Shown one piece after another: positions 53,700 through 62,900 of a stretch of 64,000 bases of DNA. The notes under the pieces were generated by a model. It saw only the letters and a list, made by a program, of their open reading frames with translations, made no database searches and was not told the DNA's origin. The translations under genes were made by a program, and so were the position numbers. Where the stretch lies: assembly GCA_035533915.1 (NCBI GenBank), contig DATLSX010000086.1, positions 1 to 64,000 on the forward strand, written 5' to 3'. How positions within the stretch are numbered: position 1 is the first letter of the stretch; every line of letters begins with the position of its first letter. The stretch comes from Chersky-822 sp035533915 (GTDB lineage Bacteria; Actinomycetota; Actinomycetes; Streptosporangiales; Streptosporangiaceae).

Positions 53700-55373
53700 T
53701 TGGGCAAGGCAGGGCGGAACCGGACGAGCATCCGTACCTGGCTCCGGCAGCCCCTCTGCTGGCTGGCCGTGGCCATGGCCGCCGCGGTACTGCTGTCGGC
53801 ATGCAGCTTTTTCGCACGCCCAGCGGGGAACACCACCTTCTACGTCAGCCCGTCCGGCAACGACTCAGCCGCCGGTACTTCACCCGACACGGCCTGGCGT
53901 ACGCTCGCCCGGGCGAGCTCGGCGGACCTGAAGCCAGGCGACCGGCTGTTGCTGCGCGGCGGCAGCCGCTTCGCCGGCCAGCTCAGGTTCGGCCCGCACG
54001 ACGCCGGTGACCCCGGTCAGCCGGTCCAGGTCGGCTCCTACGGTTCGGGCCGGGCGACCATCGCGGCAACCGGCGGCACCGCGATCGTGGTCTTCGATAC
54101 GGCCGGGATCGACCTCCGCGATCTCGTGATCGTCGGCAAGCAGCCGGCCAGAGCCAGCTCGGTCGGCATCCAGCTGTTCAGCGATCGCCCGGCCGGACAT
54201 CGCCTCAAGCACATCGTCATCGCACAGGTCGATGTCAGCGGATTCGGCGACGGCATCTCGATCGGGGCCGAGCACCCGGCGGCGGGCTTCGCCGGCGTGC
54301 AGATCACGAACTCCGCCTTGCATGACAACCTGACCGCAGGGCTGTCCGCCTACGGGCCGCGGTTCGACGCCGCCGCACCGGCCTATGCCCATGCCGACCT
54401 GCGCGTCTCGCATGTCACGGTGTTCCGGAACCGGGGCGATCCGGCGACGACGACGAGCAACACCGGCAACGGGATCGTGCTCGGCAGCGTGAGCGGCGCG
54501 AGCGTGCGCTGGTCGACTGCCTACCGGAACGGCGGTTCCAACGGCGCGCCACACGAGGGCCCGATCGGGATCTGGGCCTACGACTCGACCAAGGTCGTCA
54601 TCGAGCACAGCCTGTCCTACCGCAACCAGACTGCCAGCCGCAGGGACGGCGGCGGGTTCGGCCTGGACCAGAACACCTCCGAGTCGTCTCTGCAGTACAA
54701 CCTCTCCTACGACAACGCCGGGGCGGGCTACCAGGTCTATGCTCCGAACAATGCGCACAGCTACGGCAACGTCGTGCGCTTCAATATCAGCAGCGGGGAC
54801 GCGACGCAGACGATCAACGCCGCCGGGATCATCGTCGCCGGGCCGGTCTCCCGCGCGACGGTCTACCACAACACCGTCGTCATGGGACCGTCGGCGGGCG
54901 ACTGGTCGCATCCCGCGCTCTGGCTCGGCGCCGTCCACCAGGTCACTGTGCGCAACAACATCTTCATGATGGCGCACCCTGGTCCGGTCGTCATCGCGCT
55001 CACGGCCATTCCCCGCTCGGCCGCGCTGCTGCAGGGCAACGACTACTTCACGACGGCACGCCAGTGGTCCGTGCTGTGGGGAATCTCCCGGCCCTACGAT
55101 TCGCTGTCCTCCTGGCGCGGTGCGACCGGCCAGGAGTCCACGCGCGGCAAGGCCTCCGGCCTCACGGTGAACCCGCGGCTCGCCGGGCCAGTGACCAACC
55201 TGAGCGCATCGACCGTCACCGGGCGGGCTAACAGCGCAGGATTCCGTCTGCTGCCCGGATCTCCCGTGCGCCAGGCCGGGCTCAATCTTAGGGCGTTCGG
55301 CATCGACCCGGGACCGGTTGACTACTTCGGCGCGCCGCTGCGAGCCGGGCGGCCCGACATCGGCGCAGGCTAG
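53700..55373 (+). CDS. Secreted right-handed beta-helix lipoprotein
   Basis: A 557-aa protein from a TTG start (weak GCAGGGG upstream; other starts possible). A lipoprotein signal peptide (LAVAMAAAVLLSAC) has its lipobox Cys at ~residue 35. YVSPSGNDSAAGTSPDTAWRTL is the hallmark start of a right-handed parallel beta-helix protein, and repeated N-rich rungs (VTNSALHDN, VTVFRNRGD, SLSYRNQ, LSYDNAGAGY) follow. Such proteins act on or bind polysaccharides. It is followed by UDP-glucuronate-forming and glycosyltransferase genes on the other strand, which suits a polysaccharide lyase or binding role. Confidence 0.78.
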   Translation: MGKAGRNRTSIRTWLRQPLCWLAVAMAAAVLLSACSFFARPAGNTTFYVSPSGNDSAAGTSPDTAWRTLARASSADLKPGDRLLLRGGSRFAGQLRFGPHDAGDPGQPVQVGSYGSGRATIAATGGTAIVVFDTAGIDLRDLVIVGKQPARASSVGIQLFSDRPAGHRLKHIVIAQVDVSGFGDGISIGAEHPAAGFAGVQITNSALHDNLTAGLSAYGPRFDAAAPAYAHADLRVSHVTVFRNRGDPATTTSNTGNGIVLGSVSGASVRWSTAYRNGGSNGAPHEGPIGIWAYDSTKVVIEHSLSYRNQTASRRDGGGFGLDQNTSESSLQYNLSYDNAGAGYQVYAPNNAHSYGNVVRFNISSGDATQTINAAGIIVAGPVSRATVYHNTVVMGPSAGDWSHPALWLGAVHQVTVRNNIFMMAHPGPVVIALTAIPRSAALLQGNDYFTTARQWSVLWGISRPYDSLSSWRGATGQESTRGKASGLTVNPRLAGPVTNLSASTVTGRANSAGFRLLPGSPVRQAGLNLRAFGIDPGPVDYFGAPLRAGRPDIGAG

Positions 55374-55381
55374 CGGCGCCG

Positions 55382-56701
55382 TCAGCCAGCGAGCCGACCG
55401 AGACCGCGGACGGTCCAGCCGGCCGCGAGCCAGCGGCTCGACGGCAGCGTATTCCGCGCGTCTACGAGCCTGCGCTGCCTGACCACCGAACCGAGCTCTG
55501 CGGGGTCGAGGTCGCGATACTGCCGCCACTCGGTCAGGTGCATGACGACGTCCGCGTCCTCGCATGCCTGCCTGGCGTCCGGCGCGTAGTCCAGGTGCGG
55601 CATGACTTCCCGCGCGTTATCGTTCGCTTTGGGATCATGCACCCGCACCTGTGCTCCCTGGCCGCGAACCGCCGCCGCGACGTGCAACGCGGGTGAATCA
55701 CGCACGTCGTCGGTGTCCGGCTTGAAGGCAGCACCCAGGACGGCCACGTTGGAGCGCTCGAACGACCCGCCGACGAGTTCCCTGGCGATGTCTACCGTCT
55801 TGGCGCGCCGCCTCAGGTTGTACTCGTCGACCTCGCGCAGGAAGGACAGCGAGTCTTCCACGCCAAGCTCGCTGGCCCGGGCCACGAAGGCCCGGATGTC
55901 CTTTGCCAGGCAGCTTCCGCCGAAGCCAAGCCCGGCGGACAGGTACGCCCGGCCGATCCGGCTGTCATGTCCCAGGGCTTCGGAGAGGGTGAGAATGTCC
56001 CCGCCGGCTGCCTCGCACATGTCCGCCATCGCGTTGATGAAGGAGAGCTTCGTGGCCAGGAAGGCGTTCGCCGACCCCTTGACCAGTTCGGCGGTGTTGA
56101 CGTCGGTCGAGATGTAGGGGGTGCCCTGCTCGAGCATGAATCCATAGGCCGCCCGGAGCACCTGGTCGGCACGGGCGGACGAGGTTCCGACCACGATCCG
56201 TTCGGGTTGCAGGGTGTCGCGGATGGCTGTGCCCTCGCGCAGGAACTCCGGGTTCCACGCGATGCCGACGTCGATGCCGTCGGCTGCGAGATTCGCGGCC
56301 CTGACGGCGAGCTGACTCGCCGTTCCGACCGGAACCGTGGACTTGCCCACCAGCAGGCTGTCGCGGGTCAGCCGCGGCACCAGGTCGTCGACGACCGCGT
56401 GCACACCAGTCAGGTCCGCCGAATTCGAGCCGCCGCACTGGGGCGTACCGACGCAGATGAAGTGCAGGTCGGCGAAGTCCGCGGCTTGCTGCAGGCCGGT
56501 CGCGAACCGGAGCTTTCCGGCGCCGACTGCTCGCCCGAGCAGTTCCTCCAGCCCAGGTTCGAAGAACGGTGCCCGGCCCTGCTCCAGCAGGGCAACCCGG
56601 TCAGGATCGGCATCGACACCGAGTACCTCATGGCCGACCTTGGCCATGCACGCGGCATGTACGGCACCGAGGTACCCGGTACCGATGACTGTCATTCGCA
56701 T
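55382..56701 (-). CDS. UDP-glucose 6-dehydrogenase
   Basis: A 439-aa protein from ATG 56701 (MRMTVIGTGYLGAVHAACMA); ATG 56695 is the ATGA-overlap alternative. The NAD-binding motif is GTGYLG. The catalytic-cysteine region reads GFGGSCLAKDIRAFV. The C-terminal domain has VLGAAFKPDTDDVRDSPALHV. It oxidises UDP-glucose to UDP-glucuronate, a precursor of acidic exopolysaccharide. It overlaps galE upstream and is convergent with the beta-helix lipoprotein gene. Confidence 0.92.
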   Translation of the reverse strand: MRMTVIGTGYLGAVHAACMAKVGHEVLGVDADPDRVALLEQGRAPFFEPGLEELLGRAVGAGKLRFATGLQQAADFADLHFICVGTPQCGGSNSADLTGVHAVVDDLVPRLTRDSLLVGKSTVPVGTASQLAVRAANLAADGIDVGIAWNPEFLREGTAIRDTLQPERIVVGTSSARADQVLRAAYGFMLEQGTPYISTDVNTAELVKGSANAFLATKLSFINAMADMCEAAGGDILTLSEALGHDSRIGRAYLSAGLGFGGSCLAKDIRAFVARASELGVEDSLSFLREVDEYNLRRRAKTVDIARELVGGSFERSNVAVLGAAFKPDTDDVRDSPALHVAAAVRGQGAQVRVHDPKANDNAREVMPHLDYAPDARQACEDADVVMHLTEWRQYRDLDPAELGSVVRQRRLVDARNTLPSSRWLAAGWTVRGLGRLAG

Positions 56702-57716
56702 TCTGTCTTCCCCCCGGTAATGCGGTTTCGTTGCTGGAAGCGCCACGCGTCGCGGCACATAGCCGCCAGCCCGAGCCCGGGCTGCCAGCCCCACTGCCGG
56801 ACCATCAGGCCCGGATCGGCCACCAGGCTGGCGACGTCGCCGGGCCTGCGGCCGGTGATCTCGTAAGGGACCGCCACGCCGCAGGTCCGCCGGAACGTAT
56901 CGACGAGCTCGAGTACCGAGGCCCCGTCCCCGGTGCCCACGTTCAGCGCCCGCATGCCCGCCTGGCCGTGCAGCCGCTGCAGCCCGATCCGGTGCGCTCG
57001 CGCGACATCCAGCACGTGCACGTAGTCGCGCACGGCGCTGCCGTCGGGCGTACCGTAGTCGGTTCCGTAGATCGTCAGCTTGTCCCGCAGTCCCGCGGCC
57101 ACCTTGGTCACCAGCGGCATCAGGTTGCCAGGCGCGCCGGCCGGATCGTCGCCGAGCAGGCCGCTTCGATGCGCTCCGGCCGGATTGAAGTAGCGCAGCG
57201 CCAGCACCGACAGGTCCTCGCTGGCCGCGCACGCGTCGGCCAGGACCTGCTCGCAGATCAGCTTGGAGCGCGCGTAGGGATTCGTCGGTGCGGGCAGGTC
57301 TCGCTCGCTAATCGGCTCGCGGTACTGATCGCCGTAGATCGAGCACGACGAGGAGAACACCAGCCTGCCCACCTGGTGGTCGAGCATCGAGCGCACCAGG
57401 TTGATCGTGCCGGTCAGGTTGGTCTGGAAGTACTCGGCCGGCTTGCGCACCGACTCGGGCACCGACTTGCGCGCCGCGAAGTGGATCACCGCGTCGATCC
57501 GGTACTTGCCGAAGATCTCGTCCAGGCCCCGTGCGTCGCGGACGTCGGCCTCGTGCGCGACGAGCCCGGCACGCCCAGCGAGCGGACGACGTCGAGCACG
57601 GCCGGCGAGCTGTTCGAGTAGTTGTCGACCACCACCACCTCGTGGCCGTGCGCCAGCAGCTCAGCGCAGGTGTGGCTGCCGATGTAGCCGGCACCGCCGG
57701 TCACCAAGACGAGCAC
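56692..57716 (-). pseudogene. galE: UDP-glucose 4-epimerase, frameshifted
   Basis: The start MLVLVTGGAGYIGSHTCAEL carries the SDR GxxGxxG motif, and VVVDNYSNSS follows. After SLGVPG (~57565) the frame breaks: the expected LVAHEADVRDARGLDEIFGK and DAVIHFAARKSV lie in the next frame, which continues through YARSK (catalytic YxxxK) to the normal C-terminus. A single-base indel in CCGGGCTC explains it. Its neighbours (UGDH, membrane glycosyltransferase) need UDP-sugars, so an intact gene is expected; a sequencing error is as likely as real loss. Confidence 0.78.
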
Positions 57717-57761
57717 CAGATTCCCCCGTTCCGGATTCGCGTCGTTGATCCTGCCCGCGGC

Positions 57762-59675
57762 TTACAGGTGCAGCAGCGGAGCGATATAGGGCGGGAAGCT
57801 CGCGACCGCTACGGCGGCCAGGGCCAGTGTCCCGGCCGCGAGCAGCAGCGGACCCCGTGCGGTCCGCCGAACGGCGACGGTGACCGGTACGCCGGCCCGA
57901 GCCGACATCTCCCGCGCGTGCAGCACGGGCACGGCGGTGACGACCACGCCGTACATCACGGCGGCAAGCAGGCTCAAGAACACGTAGCCCGCGGTGGTCG
58001 TAAACGCCTCGCCGGCCATAGCCGCGCCGGAGCACGCCGCGCTGATCACCAGGTAAGGCATGATCAGCCTGGCCGGGAGTGGCTGCATCCCGGCGGCACG
58101 CTTCGGGGTCACGGCGAAGCTGACCGGTCGGGGCCGCAGCCACTGCCACAGTGCCGCGCCGATACCCCAGGCGAGGTACGGCCAGCGAGTCAGCGCATAC
58201 AGCCAGCTCTCCCAGCTGATGATGGGCGCCCAGGCCGGCCGGAGCAGCCCTCGCCTGCGGAGCAGCACGATAATCAGCACCAGCCAGGCTGCGATCGGCC
58301 ACCAGTGCAGCAGGAAGCCGGGATAGCTCACGTCCACCCATGGCAGGCCGGTCAGGGCTGCGGTCAGCGCCAGCCCTAGTCCGACGAAGGTCGCGGACGC
58401 CACCAGAATGTAGTACGAAAGCGCGTACAGGAACCGGAACTTCAGGCGCCACGTGAGCTGCCTGAAATTCCTCGGCAGCAGTCCTACCAGGATGGTCGTC
58501 AGGCTCCGCGACCACTGGAATTCCTGCACGAGCATCGCGGAGAACGTCTCAGGGCCGTCGCCGTGCGCCTCGGCGTCGATCGCGAACACACCCTGCCAGC
58601 CGGCCGCGTTCAGCAGGAACGTCGTCGAGAAATCCTCGGCGAGCTCGGGGCCGATGCCGCCGATCTGCCGCAGCGCCGCCGTTCTGACCGCGTAATGCGA
58701 GCCGATGCAGGACGGCGCCAGCGGGCCGTTGTGCCCAAGCTGGAACGGGCCGTGAAACGTGGCTTCCCGGTGCAGCCGTCCGCGTGCCGCCCAGGACCGG
58801 CCGGCGTTGGCGTCGCAGACGCTGGGAGCCGCGACATAGCCGACCGCGGGGTCGGCGAACGGGCGCACCATCTCGCTGAGGTAGCCCGGCGCTGGCCGGT
58901 GATCGCAGTCAAGCTGGACCACCACGTCGTAGTCCCGGTATCCCCAGTGGTCATAGAAGTACGCGAGATTGCCTTCCTTGCAGCGAGTCCGGCGCGGCCA
59001 GTGCTGCCGGTGGTATGACCGGACCCCGAAGCGGGTGGAGAGTTCCACGTTGCCCGCGCGGCACCAGGCAGCGATCCGAGGTGTCGGCTGCTCGTCGCAG
59101 AGCCACACGTCGTAGTCCCGCGGGAACTGCTGCGCCCGCATGGCGGTCAGCGTCGACCTGGCCATGTCCCAGTCCTCCGACGGCGCCCGCGTGACTACGA
59201 ACGCCACCCGCAGGTCCGGCACGCTCACGGTGCGGCTGACCTTCCGCAACCTGTTGACGACGATGACGAACAGGACGGGAAAGCACGAGATGTAGGCCAG
59301 CACCAGGCTGTTGGCGACCAGGCCGAAGGTGCTGATCCGGTGCGCGGGGGTGAGCCACCAGTCCCAGAACACCACCAGGCAGACCAGCCAGCCAGCCGAC
59401 ATGAAAGCCAGGACGAGCCGGTCCGCGGTGCTCAGCACCGACGCGAGGGTTCCCGCACGCAATTGGCGCCGCCGCGTTTCGCTGCGCGCCAGCACGGGAC
59501 CGCCATTGGTAACCTGCCTGACACCGCCGCCGGAGAGGCGCAGGACAGCGGCACGAACGTCGGTCCCGCGGGTCGCCCTGTCGTCAGACAGAGAAAGTGC
59601 GGCGGGATGTTCCGCCGTCTCCGCCGTCTCCGCCGTCTCCGCCGGGACATCCGCTCTGCTGCGCTGTCTCTTCAT
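57762..59675 (-). CDS. Membrane family-2 glycosyltransferase (cellulose synthase-like)
   Basis: A 637-aa protein from ATG 59675. Two N-terminal membrane helices are followed by the GT2 domain: VVQLDCDHRPAPGYLSE (DxD for UDP-sugar and metal), ELAEDFSTTFLL (ED catalytic base) and the QxxRW-like QEFQWSRSL. Several C-terminal membrane helices follow, so it is a processive-type polymer synthase. With UDP-glucose dehydrogenase and GalE it probably makes an exopolysaccharide. The N-terminal tail has AET tandem repeats (about 59608-59645). Confidence 0.84.
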   Translation of the reverse strand: MKRQRSRADVPAETAETAETAEHPAALSLSDDRATRGTDVRAAVLRLSGGGVRQVTNGGPVLARSETRRRQLRAGTLASVLSTADRLVLAFMSAGWLVCLVVFWDWWLTPAHRISTFGLVANSLVLAYISCFPVLFVIVVNRLRKVSRTVSVPDLRVAFVVTRAPSEDWDMARSTLTAMRAQQFPRDYDVWLCDEQPTPRIAAWCRAGNVELSTRFGVRSYHRQHWPRRTRCKEGNLAYFYDHWGYRDYDVVVQLDCDHRPAPGYLSEMVRPFADPAVGYVAAPSVCDANAGRSWAARGRLHREATFHGPFQLGHNGPLAPSCIGSHYAVRTAALRQIGGIGPELAEDFSTTFLLNAAGWQGVFAIDAEAHGDGPETFSAMLVQEFQWSRSLTTILVGLLPRNFRQLTWRLKFRFLYALSYYILVASATFVGLGLALTAALTGLPWVDVSYPGFLLHWWPIAAWLVLIIVLLRRRGLLRPAWAPIISWESWLYALTRWPYLAWGIGAALWQWLRPRPVSFAVTPKRAAGMQPLPARLIMPYLVISAACSGAAMAGEAFTTTAGYVFLSLLAAVMYGVVVTAVPVLHAREMSARAGVPVTVAVRRTARGPLLLAAGTLALAAVAVASFPPYIAPLLHL

Positions 59676-59834
59676 ACTTTCCCTTTTTGGACAAGACTCC
59701 TGGCTAAGTTCCGCATGTGCAGATTCGGTGAAGCGCAGGTGTAATTGGCATGAAGAACGGGCAGCGTAGAACACGTTCGACCGGATTGCGCGGTCTGCCC
59801 GGCGCACGGCATCTTCAGCGAACCCTCGCGGCAG

Positions 59835-59919
59835 TCGGCAACCTGGCCGGCCAGTCCCAGCGTCCGGCAACCTGGCCGGCCAGTCCCAGCGTCGGCAACC
59901 TGGCCGGCCAGTCCCAGCG
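59835..59919. repeat. Three tandem 28-29-bp repeats
   Basis: Near-identical units of the form CGGCAACCTGGCC..CAGTCCCAGCGT fill the region between the glycosyltransferase and ABC genes. They directly precede the iron-box-like site and contain a GGCCGGCC palindrome each. They could be binding sites or a slippage-generated array. Confidence 0.75.
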
Positions 59920-59938
59920 TTTTGTTAGGCTAACGAAC
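59920..59938 (+). promoter_or_regulatory. Iron-box-like operator
   Basis: The core GTTAGGCTAAC (59924-59934) is an exact 11-bp inverted repeat equal to the centre of the DmdR/IdeR iron box (TTAGGTTAGGCTAACCTAA); 14 of 19 positions match. It lies about 40 bases before the ABC start. Iron-dependent repression of the exporter is inferred; another regulator of similar site is possible. Confidence 0.55.
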
Positions 59939-59975
59939 TAGAATGCGACGCCGGAACCGCCAGGAGCAGAGCCGG

Positions 59976-62900
59976 ATGACGCCTGCCCGTGATCCGCACA
60001 GCCGCTGGCTGCGGCGGCTGGCGGCCTACTGCTGGCGCTATCCGCGCCTGGTCACGGTGGCCCTGGGCGGCTCGGTGCTGGCCACCGCTGTCGCCGTCGT
60101 GATTCCGCTGATCCAGCGCGACATCGTCAACAACGCCATCCTGACCCGTCGGCAGCCGATCTGGCTGGGGGCGACCGCCCTGGTCATCGCCGCTGTCCTC
60201 AGTTTCGGCGGTGTCTACATCAGGCGTTATCTCGGCGGGCGGCTCTCCCTCGACGTGCAGCACGACCTGCGCAGCGAGATGTTCGCCTCGCTGTCCCGGC
60301 TGGACGGCGCACGGCAGGACCAGTTGCACACCGGTCAGATCGTCAGCCGCTCGATCTCTGACGTCAACATGGTGCAGGGCCTGCTCGGCATGGCTCCGAT
60401 GCTGCTCGGCAACGTCCTGTTGTTCTTCCTGTCCCTCGTCGCCATGGTGGCGCTGTCTCCGCTGCTGACGCTCGTGGCGATCGCGGTCGGGCCGGCCCTC
60501 TTCGCCATCTCTGTCGCCTCGCGGAGCAGGCTGTTCCCGGCGAGCTGGGACGCACAGCAGCGGGCGGCCGACGTGGCCGGCGTGGTCGATGCCGCGGTGA
60601 CCGGCGTCCGGGTGGTCAAGGGGTTCGGGCAGGAGTCGCAGGAGATCGACCGGCTAGACGACGCCAGCAAGCTGCTCTACGCGTCCCGGGTCAGGGCCGT
60701 CCGGCTGACGGCGCGGTTCAACCCGTCCCTGCAGTCCATTCCTGCGCTCGGCCAGGTGGCGGTGCTGGGTTTCGGCGGGTGGCTGGCTATCCGTGGCCGG
60801 ATCGATCTAGGTACATTCTTTGCGTTCTCCTCTTATCTCGGGCAGTTGGTAGGACCGGTCCGCTCCCTGTCCGGCCTGGTCACCATCGGCCAGGAAGCCA
60901 GGGCGAGCGTCATCAGGCTCTTCGAGGTGATCGACTCCCGGCCGGTACTGACCGAGAAGCCCGACGCCGTCAGTCTCCCCGCTGACGCCGACCAGGCCGT
61001 CCCGGATATCGAGCTCGACCAGGTCACGTTCGGCTACCTGCCATCGCAGCTCGTACTTAGTGGCCTGTCCATGCAGGTCAAGGCCGGCGAGACGGTTGCC
61101 GTCGTGGGGACATCCGGGTCCGGCAAGTCGACCATCTCGCTGTTGCTGCCGCGCTTCTACGACGTGACGAGCGGTGCCGTGCGGATCGGCGGTCACGACG
61201 TGCGGGACCTGACCTTCGACTCGCTGCGCGCCGCCATCGGTCTGGTGCTCGAGGAGAGCTTTCTCTTCTCCGACACGATCAGGTCGAACATCAGCTATGG
61301 CAGGCCCGACGCCACCGACGAGCAAGTCGTGGCCGCCGCGCGGGCCGCCGAGGCCGACGAGTTCATCCGCGACCTACCGGACGGGTACGGCACCGTGATC
61401 GGCGAGCAGGGCCTGACCCTGTCAGGTGGCCAGCGCCAGCGCGTCGCGCTGGCCAGGGCGCTGATCACCGACCCGGCGATCCTGGTGCTCGACGACGCCA
61501 CCTCGGCGGTCGACCCGAGGGTCGAGGCTCAGATCCACGAGACGTTGCGCCGGGTGATGGCCGGGCGGACCACGCTGCTGATCGCGCACCGCCGCTCGAC
61601 GCTCCAGCTTGCCGACCGGATCGCCGTGGTGGACGCCGGGCAGCTTGTCGACTTCGGTACGCACCAGGAACTTTCCGCGCGCTGCCCGCTATACCGGCTG
61701 CTGATCGCTGGTCCCGGTGACGACGCCGAGGGCAACGACGCCGGCGAGCTCGCCTACTACGAAGCCGAGCCGGCTGATTCAGCGACGCCGGCGTCGGGCA
61801 CCGAAAGCTCGGCCGACCTGCAAGGCACAGCGGACACCTCCAGCCCTGCCGACGCAGCGACCCCAGCCGACGCAGGCAACCCAGCCGACGCGGCAACCTC
61901 AGCCGACGCGGAGAGTTGCCCACCCGGCTGCACGCCCGCCTTGTGGCCAGCACTCGCGCAGGAGAGCGCCTGCGACGCCGAGCGGACGAGCCCAGATCCG
62001 GCGTCCAAGCAGCTCACCGGGCAGGTGAGCAGCGCGATCGGCCGCAGCATGGGCATCGGTGGCGGCAGCAGCCGGGGTCGCGCTGCGACCACGGGGCGCT
62101 TCGGATTCGGCGGTGACGGCGGCATGCTCGCCGGGGTGCCTCCCACGCCTGAGCTGCTGGCCAAGGTCGCCGCGCTGCGTCCAGCCAGCGACACGCCCGA
62201 CGTCGATCGGGCATTCAGCCGCGCCGCCGATCCGCATTTCACCTTGCGCACGCTAATGCGGCCGTTCGCGGTCGCGCTCGTCGCCGGGCTGATATTGGAC
62301 GGCCTCGATGCCATCGGAGGGGTAGCGCTGCCGTGGCTCATGCGCGGCGGGATCGACCATGGAATCGAAGCCAAGTCGCTCCACGTCATCGCGCTGATTT
62401 CGATGGCCGCCCTGGCGATCGTACTCGGTGACTGGGTGGTGAACGCGATCCAGACCGTGGTGGTGGGCCGGAACGGGGAGCGGCTGCTCTACACGCTCCG
62501 GGTCAAGATCTTCGCTCAGCTCCAGCGCCTTGGCCTGGATTACTACGAGCGGGAGATGGCCGGCCGGATCATGACTAGGATGACCACGGATGTCGACGCC
62601 ATGTCGACGTTCCTGCAGACCGGCCTGATCACCATGGTCAACGCCGGGCTGACCTTCATCGGGGTCATGATCGCGCTGCTGCTCATCAACGTCAGGCTCG
62701 GCCTCACCGTGTTCAGCGTGCTGCCCATCCTGGTGGCCGCCACGATCGTGTTCCGCGCCAAGTCGTCCAGGGCATATGCGGAGGCCAGGGAAAAGGTCAG
62801 CGCGGTCAATGCCGACCTGCAGGAAAATGTTGCCGGGCTGCGGGTTGCCCAGGCGTACCGGCGCGAGCAGGTGAACCATGACAGGTTCGCCGGGCTCAGC

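Noticed and set aside
55382..57232. A 616-codon open frame suggesting a longer UDP-glucose dehydrogenase
   Set aside because: The first ~177 codons are an out-of-frame reading of galE; the conserved protein starts MRMTVIGTGYLG at 56701.
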